DNA of 64,000 nucleotides, from the NCBI GenBank assembly GCA_963711255.1, contig CAVQDO010000011.1:124001-188000 (forward strand). Reading direction: 5' to 3'. The notes under the pieces were generated by a model. It was given only the letters and a program-made list of their open reading frames with translations, was not told where the DNA came from and did no database searches. Made by a program: the position numbers and the translations under genes. Within the stretch, counting starts at the first letter, position 1. Each line of letters begins with the position of its first letter. This document shows, piece after piece, positions 57,922 through 64,000 of this stretch. The stretch is from GCA-2746365 sp963711255. Lineage in GTDB: Bacteria; Pseudomonadota; Gammaproteobacteria; SZUA-229.

Positions 57922-60006
57922 TTAAAAGCTTAATCTGAGATCCAGGTATGCCAATCTGCTATGCACTGCTGCTGGCGCCGCACTACTGTCTGGTTCAACC
58001 AGGTAGTCACTATAGTCGCCAAGAAGGTTCTTAAGAACTAACGAAACACTGCCTTTTGTTTCATTGAAGCGCAGGCTTCTTGATAGACGTATATCAAGCG
58101 TGTCGTAATCGTTTGATCCACCGCGTGAATCTGTCCACTTGAAAGACTCAACATAATAATAAGACATGCTGCCGCTATAGATGTCGTTAAGTTTCTTTGT
58201 AGCCATTAACGAAAAACTATGTTGTGGAGCTGACATGGTTATTGATTCGGAGTTGCTTTGTATGTTGATAATGGCGCCACTGGCTATCAGCCTTAAGCTC
58301 GGGTCTATATGGTAGTCGAGTTCCAGTTCAAGGCCGGTTGTTTCGCTATTAATCGGGTTTTGAAAAAATAATACGGTATTTTGTGCTGTTGGGTCACCTA
58401 TCTGAGAAATATCATCAGGTACGTTATCGCCAATAGCGGGGTCAACATCTGCGCGTTTAGTATCAATGAAGTCTGAAACATCATCATGGAATAAACGGGC
58501 GTTAAATAACAGTGCGGAATTCAGAAAATTACCAAAATATACAATTTCCCGGCTAATGATTTTTTCGTTTTCAAGGTTGGCATTACCAAGAATGTACTGG
58601 TCCAGCAGTGTCGTTCCGACAGGTACGCCAGAAACCGCTAGCTCAGTAGAAAAAGTCAGGTCGCCTTTTGCTTCGTATATGAATGGGCTTCGAATGGCCT
58701 GGCTAATGCCTATGCGAAATCTATGCTGTTTATTTATAGAATGGGTGAATGATAGTCTTGGTGACAACTCAGAGTCGGTTACATCATTCTTTTCTGCCAG
58801 TGCGCCAAAATTAATTATGTTGCGCTGGTTCAGATGCCACTCGACGTTTGCAAAGCTGCGAAACTGCTTATGTTTGACATCATCTTCAGTGCCTAAATAA
58901 AGAGGTGCGCGTGCGATATCGGTCTGTCCACTTAGTCCCCAGCTGAATTTAAGAGTATCACTGGGAGAAATAAAATGGGTAAATTCCAGGTTATGTCTTT
59001 CTGTTCTTATGTTGCCATTTACATCAAGGATAAACGGGTCAAATGGTGGCAGGCTAAAAGGGTCGGATAATGATTTGTCAATTTTGTCTGACAGGTTGTA
59101 GTAGTATTGAACGAGTATGCTATTTTTTTGATCGATTGCATTTTCCCATTTTATAAACTGGAAAAAAGTTGTGTTTTCGACGGTACGTGCCAGTGGAAAT
59201 AGATTACTGTAATTCCGGTCAGTTTGCTGCCTGTTTCTGCCGATGCCACCCTGGTAGGAAACGGTATTGCTATTATCGGCCTGGTAGTCAAGACGATAGT
59301 CAACATTATTACTATTGGCATCATCGGGATAATCGAATTGATTGCTGCTATCAAGGCCTGCATCGTTAAATGTAGATAGAGTTACACGATAATCCAGCTT
59401 GTCCTTGTTGCCACCATAACGGTATGTCAGGTCGGCAATGTCATTGTTGCCAATATTGGACTGTAAGAATGACCCCTGATCTTCTATGGCGGTGCGGGTA
59501 ATGATGTTAATTGCGGCCTGAAAGCTGTTGGAACCGTAGGTGGCAAGGTTGGGGCCGCGTGAGACTTCTATACGTTCAATGTCATTAATATTAACGGGTA
59601 TTGATTTCCAGTTGATGCCGCCAAATAAAGGTTCGTAGATTGATCGGCCATCAACAAGTACCTGCATCTGTTTGGAAAACTGATCGCTATGACCATGATA
59701 GGCGATTACGTATTTTGGCTCATCACCAAACTCGTTGCCGCTATATCCAACCTGCATGCCAGGGATAAGACGCAATACTTCAGGAATGGTTCTGGCGCCT
59801 GATGCCTCAATTGTTTCACGATCAATTATCGAGATGCTGACTGCCGCGTCTGATACTGATTGCTCAAGTCGATTGGCTGACAGAACAATGGGCATATCAA
59901 AAAACAGTTCATCTTCAGTCGCATATATCGCTGCTGGATTAGATAGTAAAACGGTTAGAAGCAGGTGGCTGAATAATTTGTTACGAATGAGTATTTTAAA
60001 ATTCAC
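57922..60006 (-). CDS. TonB-dependent outer-membrane receptor
   Basis: 694 residues. Signal peptide (about 1-29), a plug domain (about 35-160) with IPEVLRLIPGMQVGYSG and VDGRSIYEPLFGG, then a 22-strand barrel ending LDLRLSF with the terminal aromatic. No clear TonB box could be fixed. Likely substrates (siderophore, cobalamin, oligosaccharide) cannot be read. First gene of the receptor, binding protein, kinase unit; divergent from cysM. Confidence 0.92.
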   Translation of the reverse strand: MNFKILIRNKLFSHLLLTVLLSNPAAIYATEDELFFDMPIVLSANRLEQSVSDAAVSISIIDRETIEASGARTIPEVLRLIPGMQVGYSGNEFGDEPKYVIAYHGHSDQFSKQMQVLVDGRSIYEPLFGGINWKSIPVNINDIERIEVSRGPNLATYGSNSFQAAINIITRTAIEDQGSFLQSNIGNNDIADLTYRYGGNKDKLDYRVTLSTFNDAGLDSSNQFDYPDDANSNNVDYRLDYQADNSNTVSYQGGIGRNRQQTDRNYSNLFPLARTVENTTFFQFIKWENAIDQKNSILVQYYYNLSDKIDKSLSDPFSLPPFDPFILDVNGNIRTERHNLEFTHFISPSDTLKFSWGLSGQTDIARAPLYLGTEDDVKHKQFRSFANVEWHLNQRNIINFGALAEKNDVTDSELSPRLSFTHSINKQHRFRIGISQAIRSPFIYEAKGDLTFSTELAVSGVPVGTTLLDQYILGNANLENEKIISREIVYFGNFLNSALLFNARLFHDDVSDFIDTKRADVDPAIGDNVPDDISQIGDPTAQNTVLFFQNPINSETTGLELELDYHIDPSLRLIASGAIINIQSNSESITMSAPQHSFSLMATKKLNDIYSGSMSYYYVESFKWTDSRGGSNDYDTLDIRLSRSLRFNETKGSVSLVLKNLLGDYSDYLVEPDSSAAPAAVHSRLAYLDLRLSF

Positions 60007-60044
60007 AATATTATTAATTATATGAAGTGGTTAACAGAAATTAA

Positions 60045-60069
60045 TGTAAAATATGAGCATTACTTTACA
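60045..60069. promoter_or_regulatory. Inverted repeat in the divergent TonB receptor/cysM region
   Basis: TGTAAA (60045-60050) and TTTACA (60064-60069) form an exact inverted repeat with a 13-base spacer, midway between the two divergent starts. It could be an operator, but the sequence is short and AT-rich, so chance is possible. Confidence 0.25.
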
Positions 60070-60114
60070 GTATTATAGTCTGACATATGGCAGAATTTTA
60101 CACCTGGATAATGA

Positions 60115-61020
60115 ATGCAAATGAATAAGAACAAGTTTTTAACCCTGGCAGATACGGTAGGCAATACGCCCTTAATCCGTCTGCAACGAATGGCGCAGGG
60201 AAATTCCAATACGATACTGCTTAAGCTGGAAGGTAATAATCCTGCAGGTTCAGTAAAAGACCGTCCTGCACTCAACATGATTACACAGGCGCAAAAACGC
60301 GGTGAGATAAAACCGGGCGATACCCTGATAGAAGCGACTAGCGGTAATACCGGTATTGCACTGGCAATGGCTGCAGCAGTAATGGGTTATCGTATGGTTT
60401 TAATTATGCCCGATAATATGAGTGAAGAACGTCGCGCTGCTATGAAAGCCTATGGTGCTGAGCTGATATCCGTTACCCAGCAGGAAAGTATGGAAGGGGC
60501 GCGTGACCTGGCCTTAAAAATGCAGGACGAGGGTAAGGGAATAGTGCTGGATCAGTTTAATAATCCTGATAATTCAAACGCGCATTATTTAACCACCGGT
60601 CCCGAAATCTGGCAGCAAACTGCGGGTTCAATTACCCACTTTGTCAGTGCCATGGGGACCACGGGCACAATTATGGGTACTTCACGTTATTTAAAAGAGC
60701 AAAATGCTGATGTGCAGATAGTTGGCGTGCAGCCGGAAGAGGGATCACGTATTCCTGGGATACGCCGTTGGCCTGAAGAATATCTCCCCGGGATTTTTGA
60801 TGCCGCAAGAGTTGACTGTACACTGGATGTCAGTCAGCAGGAAGCCGAGGAGACCACGCGCCAGCTGGCTCAACAGGAAGGTATTTTCTGTGGTGTTTCC
60901 TCTGGTGGTGCGCTTGCGGCATCTCTTAAATTGAGTCAAGGACTCGAAGACGCCATTATCGTTTCTATTGTTTGTGATCGTGGCGACCGCTATTTATCGA
61001 CCGGTATTTTTCCCGGTTAA
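60115..61020 (+). CDS. cysM: CysM, cysteine synthase B
   Basis: 301 residues (E. coli CysM 303). The PLP lysine is in NPAGSVKDR (K48), the PLP phosphate loop in EATSGNTGIALA and the substrate loop near GVSSGGALAAS. It makes cysteine from O-acetylserine with sulfide or thiosulfate. ATGs at 60115 and 60121 share the frame; the second could be used. rlmD follows 193 bases downstream on the same strand, an arrangement also seen in pseudomonads. Confidence 0.95.
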   Translation: MQMNKNKFLTLADTVGNTPLIRLQRMAQGNSNTILLKLEGNNPAGSVKDRPALNMITQAQKRGEIKPGDTLIEATSGNTGIALAMAAAVMGYRMVLIMPDNMSEERRAAMKAYGAELISVTQQESMEGARDLALKMQDEGKGIVLDQFNNPDNSNAHYLTTGPEIWQQTAGSITHFVSAMGTTGTIMGTSRYLKEQNADVQIVGVQPEEGSRIPGIRRWPEEYLPGIFDAARVDCTLDVSQQEAEETTRQLAQQEGIFCGVSSGGALAASLKLSQGLEDAIIVSIVCDRGDRYLSTGIFPG

Positions 61021-61213
61021 ACCAGTTGAAATATAGCACCTGATAAATGCTTTTTATAATGTCCTTTGCGTGAAATCAATATAATCTAACAATATAATCA
61101 TCAGGCTCGAACGGCAACAGACACTTTTGTTAATAGATTAATCCTATTACAGGAAACAGCCAGTTGCGTACATCAACGTGAGCTATATCAAAAAGAAATC
61201 TGGATAAATACCT

Positions 61214-62614
61214 ATGTCTGCTAAAAGAACAAGACGACGCAAGAAACGCCTGCCGGAAGAATGTGTTGAAGTTGAAATTACCGGGATGTCTAATGAAGGC
61301 AGGGGTATTGCGCACATTGATGACCGTATTGTCTTTGTTGATCAGGCGCTGCCGGGTGAGCGGGTACTATTTAAATACACACGCTTAACTAAAAACATAG
61401 CTGAAGGCAGTGCCGTTGAAGTTTTAACTGCATCGGATTTACGCGTTGAGCCGAAATGTGAAGCTTTTAAAATGTGCGGTGGTTGCAGTTTGCAGCATAT
61501 GTCATCGGCAACACAGATTGAATTGAAACAGGCTATGCTGTTTAATCAGCTGGATCATCTTGGCGTGACAGCGGCCGAGATAATTGAGCCATTGCTGGGC
61601 CCTGAATACGGTTATCGCCATAAAGCGCGCCTGGGTGTGCGCTATGTGCACAAAAAAGAAAAAGTGCTGGTCGGATTTCGTGAGCGTAACTCGGGGTTTT
61701 TAACTGACACTTCACGCTGTGAGGTGTTGCACCCATCTGTTGGTGAACATCTGCAGGAGATTGCAGACTGCATCAATCAGCTGCAAGAAAAGCGCAGCAT
61801 ACCGCAAATTGAAGTTGCGGTTGGTGATAATCAGACGGTTCTGGTATTTCGTCATCTTGAGCCGCTGCCAGAATCCGATCGCCAGTTGCTCAGCGAGTTA
61901 TGCAAGACGCATTCATACGTGGCTTACCTGCAGGCCGGAAAACCAGATGACCTGGAATTATTATATCCGCAGCAGGTTGAGCCGCTTTACTATATGTTGC
62001 CTGTGACTGGGTTGCCTGTTACTGGGTTACCTGTAGCTGGGCTACCGGTAACGGACGATGCAGTAGATGCGATAAGAATAGAATTTCAAGCATCCGACTT
62101 TACCCAGGTTAACCCGGAAATAAATAAGCGTATGGTTGCCAATGCGATTGATTATCTTGGCCTGAATAAAAACGACAGGGTGCTGGATCTATTTAGTGGT
62201 CTGGGTAATTTCTCACTGGCGATGGCGGTGCGGTGTGATCATGTAACTGCTGTTGAAGGCTCGCTGGCGATGGTGAAAAAAGCGCGTGAAAACGCGGCGC
62301 TAAATTCAATTGAAAACGCTGAGTTTATTTATGCTGATTTATACAGCGATGAGGTTTTGACTGCGCCGTGGTTAAAACAGAAATACGATAAGATCCTGCT
62401 TGATCCGCCGCGTTCGGGAGCTGCTGCAATATTACCCGCATTGAAAAAAATGCAGGCAAGTATCATTGTTTATGTGTCCTGTCATCCGTCAACACTGGCA
62501 CGTGATGCCGCTGTTCTTGTTGATGAACTGGGTTATAAATTAAGTCGGGCAGGAATTATGAATATGTTTCCGCATACCGGCCATGTCGAGTCGATTGCAG
62601 TATTCGAGAAATAA
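61214..62614 (+). CDS. rlmD: RlmD, 23S rRNA m5U1939 methyltransferase
   Basis: 466 residues. TRAM domain (about 15-75), four-cysteine iron-sulfur site (C at KCEAFKMCGGC and a later SRC), SAM motif LDLFSGLGNFSL (near 323) and the catalytic cysteine and glutamate region YVSCHPSTLARD with FPHTGHVESI. Between about 260 and 281 there is an in-frame run of LPVTG units not present in E. coli RlmD; it falls in a loop outside the catalytic core. It methylates U1939 of 23S rRNA. No relA follows in the window. Confidence 0.93.
   Translation: MSAKRTRRRKKRLPEECVEVEITGMSNEGRGIAHIDDRIVFVDQALPGERVLFKYTRLTKNIAEGSAVEVLTASDLRVEPKCEAFKMCGGCSLQHMSSATQIELKQAMLFNQLDHLGVTAAEIIEPLLGPEYGYRHKARLGVRYVHKKEKVLVGFRERNSGFLTDTSRCEVLHPSVGEHLQEIADCINQLQEKRSIPQIEVAVGDNQTVLVFRHLEPLPESDRQLLSELCKTHSYVAYLQAGKPDDLELLYPQQVEPLYYMLPVTGLPVTGLPVAGLPVTDDAVDAIRIEFQASDFTQVNPEINKRMVANAIDYLGLNKNDRVLDLFSGLGNFSLAMAVRCDHVTAVEGSLAMVKKARENAALNSIENAEFIYADLYSDEVLTAPWLKQKYDKILLDPPRSGAAAILPALKKMQASIIVYVSCHPSTLARDAAVLVDELGYKLSRAGIMNMFPHTGHVESIAVFEK
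61997..62056 (+). repeat. In-frame 15-bp tandem repeat in rlmD
   Basis: Three near-perfect 15-base units (61997-62011, 62012-62026, 62027-62041) and a diverged fourth unit (62042-62056) encode LPVTG, LPVTG, LPVAG, LPVTD. Third-position differences show they have had time to drift. Confidence 0.85.
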
Positions 62615-62631
62615 TAGCTAACTTTTTTTGG

Positions 62632-62667
62632 CCAATATTCTAGCCAGTATTCTAGCCAATATTAAAG
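62632..62667. repeat. 12-bp tandem repeat at the 3' end of the FHA gene
   Basis: CCAATATTCTAG, CCAGTATTCTAG and CCAATATTAAAG follow one another between the ends of rlmD and the FHA gene. The FHA stop codon (TAG on the minus strand, 62652-62654) lies inside the second unit. Confidence 0.7.
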
Positions 62668-63363
62668 CGCATCTGTACACCAGCGACTTCTATGACGTCA
62701 TCATCAGAAAGTGGTTGCTGTTTGTTTATCGGTACATCATTTACCAACGGCATTTTGTTGTCTTTGCCGGCGTCAACAATAATGAGGTAGTAACCAGCCG
62801 GTCTGCGTGTAATGGCTGCTACCTGAACACCAGGTTTGCCCAGCGTCGTTAAAATCTTTGTCAGTTTTAATTCTTTACCGGCGTTTGCGCCAGAAGTAAG
62901 CTGTAGTTTGGCAGAGCCCGGGCCAGATGTCGTGGAACCGGCCGATGCCAGATCGGCTGCAATTTTGCCGATGGATTTTTCAAGGTTTTTATCTTCTTCC
63001 TCGGTTTCCGGCATGCCTTCAGCATCCGGGCGAATTATCATGGTTTTTTCGAATTCGTTTTCACCGTCTTCAGCACTGGCATTGATGTACCTGAGTTCAT
63101 GCTTGCCAATTATGATACATTCGCCATTCTGTAAAGCGTGTTTACTGATTTTATTGTCACCAATAAAAGTTCCGTTGGTGCTGCCCAGGTCCTCAATGAA
63201 CGAATCATTCAGGATGGTGAGTATTTTCGCGTGAGTGCCACTGACCGCCAGGTTGTCGATATGGATGTCATTCTCGGGCTTACGGCCGATAGTTAGATAT
63301 TTCTTTATCGAGCTCGTATTCTCTGACAACGTCGCCGTTAAAGCTGAGTACTAGTTTAGCCAT
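62652..63363 (-). CDS. FHA-domain protein, one-base frameshift near its start
   Basis: About 236 residues if joined. The true ATG at 63363 opens MAKLVLSFNGDVVREYELDK; one extra A (T in TTT, 63300-63302) shifts the frame before YLTIGRKPENDIHID. The first FHA domain is at about residues 20-95 with GRKPENDI, SGTHA and DLGSTNGTFI, the phosphothreonine-binding pattern. A linker (about 100-150) and a second smaller domain (about 150-236, LPVNDV... to VAGVQMRFNIG) that also looks FHA-like but lacks those key residues complete the protein. It reads phosphothreonine; a PP2C phosphatase gene lies just upstream. Confidence 0.85.
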
Positions 63364-63418
63364 TGTGAGTCCTTACAATACATTTTTATTATGTATTTTT
63401 ATTAGTATGTCTCTTATT

Positions 63419-64000
63419 TTAAGAGAATAAGTTAAAAAAGCGAGAAAACAGGCCATTTTTAGCTGGAAATGATTTCACCGGCTTAATCAGCAGTGCAGAA
63501 ATATTATCTTTACCACCGTATTCATTAGCCAGCTGTATTATTTCTGCTGCGGCTTTTTCCAGGTTGTCACTGTTTTCTATCATTGCAGTCTGAATCAGGT
63601 GGTCTTCAATCATATCGGTGACACCGTCTGAGCACAGCAGATAAAGATCATCAACCATGGCGATGTCTTCCTGAATATCAATCTGTACATTACTGTCTAT
63701 GCCAACAGCACGGGTAACAAGATTTTTATTCAATGAGTTACGGGCCTGCTCAGGGGTGTAAAAGCCGCGATCAATAAGTTCCTGCATCAGGCTGTGGTCA
63801 CGAGTGATTTGCTCCAGTTCGCCATCACGCAGACGGTATAACCGAGAATCTCCAACGTGTGCCACGGTGAAGCGATTGTCGTAAAAAAGGGTGACAACAA
63901 CGGTTGTGCCCATGCCTCTATATTGTGAATTGGCTTCAGATGAGTCATGTACGTTTTTATTGGCAAGAGTTACCGCATCATGGACAATCAGACTTTCAGC
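63419..64000 (-). CDS. PP2C-family serine/threonine phosphatase (5' part cut by window edge)
   Basis: 194 codons are visible and the reading frame is open to the window edge, so the start lies outside. Metal-binding signatures of PP2C are present: AHVGDSRLYRLR, LLCSDGVTDMI and EYGGKDNISALL. The end is a serine/lysine tail. It removes phosphate from Ser/Thr proteins. With the FHA protein 55 bases downstream it suggests a Ser/Thr phosphorylation circuit, as found in type VI secretion and cell-wall regulation; the kinase is not in view. Confidence 0.9.
   Translation of the reverse strand, partial: AESLIVHDAVTLANKNVHDSSEANSQYRGMGTTVVVTLFYDNRFTVAHVGDSRLYRLRDGELEQITRDHSLMQELIDRGFYTPEQARNSLNKNLVTRAVGIDSNVQIDIQEDIAMVDDLYLLCSDGVTDMIEDHLIQTAMIENSDNLEKAAAEIIQLANEYGGKDNISALLIKPVKSFPAKNGLFSRFFNLFS

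Noticed and set aside
61997..62056. LPVTG motif as a sortase sorting signal
   Set aside because: It lies inside a cytosolic rRNA methyltransferase, is repeated, and has no following hydrophobic and basic tail. It is a chance product of the tandem repeat.
1..64000. tRNA, rRNA, CRISPR arrays, insertion sequences
   Set aside because: No tRNA TPsiC arms with matching cloverleaves, no rRNA-like stretches, no regularly spaced repeats and no transposase frames were found by reading. A tool search could still find a short RNA.

Overview
The window looks like part of a gammaproteobacterial chromosome of moderate GC. The evidence is the order smc-zipA-ligA, the tamA/tamB pair with overlapping start and stop, slyX next to cysZ, cysM next to rlmD near a BarA/GacS-type hybrid kinase, an HdfR-type LysR regulator, and short-form QueF. 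The organism cannot be named below class from sequence reading alone. No rRNA, tRNA or CRISPR was seen.

Layout. 1-4783 (minus): tamB (cut by the edge), tamA, a CorA-type channel and a Kef-type antiporter. 5355-6756 (plus): an OmpA-domain lipoprotein ending in a clear terminator. 6757-7362: a small gene graveyard with an AstE-like fragment and the first codons of a glucose-6-phosphate dehydrogenase. 7363-13058 (plus), visibly more GC-rich: a periplasmic helical protein, a GluR0-like ligand-gated K+ channel, a large MscK-like channel and a ZntB-like transporter. 13546-14176 (minus): a small OmpA-domain protein. 14371-20137 (minus): one long operon rimK, AstE-like hydrolase, DedA, DUF599, MscS, cardiolipin synthase. 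20397-22701: LysM lipoprotein, ECF-like sigma factor and divergent hdfR. 22716-27974 (minus): mgtE, corC-like, corA, mscS. 28195-32841: DUF2789, a soluble PDC-sensor protein, an antiporter remnant, PsiE, a secreted protein and another MscS. 32988-36723 (plus): LEA2 lipoprotein, outer-membrane barrel, retropepsin-like protease and inactive-transglutaminase/7TM protein. 36825-38546: GDT1 and CDF metal exporters. 38844-43053 (minus): HtrA-like protease, slyX, cysZ, FGGY kinase, queF. 43329-49727 (plus): smc, zipA, ligA. 49740-53210 (minus): HD protein and CHASE2 adenylate cyclase. 53380-54117: pdxJ. 54133-60006 (minus): TonB receptor, binding protein and hybrid histidine kinase as one unit. 60115-62614: cysM, rlmD. 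62652-64000 (minus): FHA protein and PP2C phosphatase.

The main theme is ion and osmotic homeostasis: three CorA/ZntB proteins, MgtE, CorC, four MscS-type channels, a ligand-gated K+ channel, Kef, GDT1, CDF, cardiolipin synthase and DedA, together with two separate peptide-tag-like modules (RimK + AstE-like; retropepsin + 7TM transglutaminase).

Ten genes, including the normally essential smc, are interrupted by single-base indels, 12 in all and 11 of them insertions, often in short homopolymers. Both halves read as conserved protein in every case, so these are most likely sequence errors. They are reported here as single genes with the break marked.
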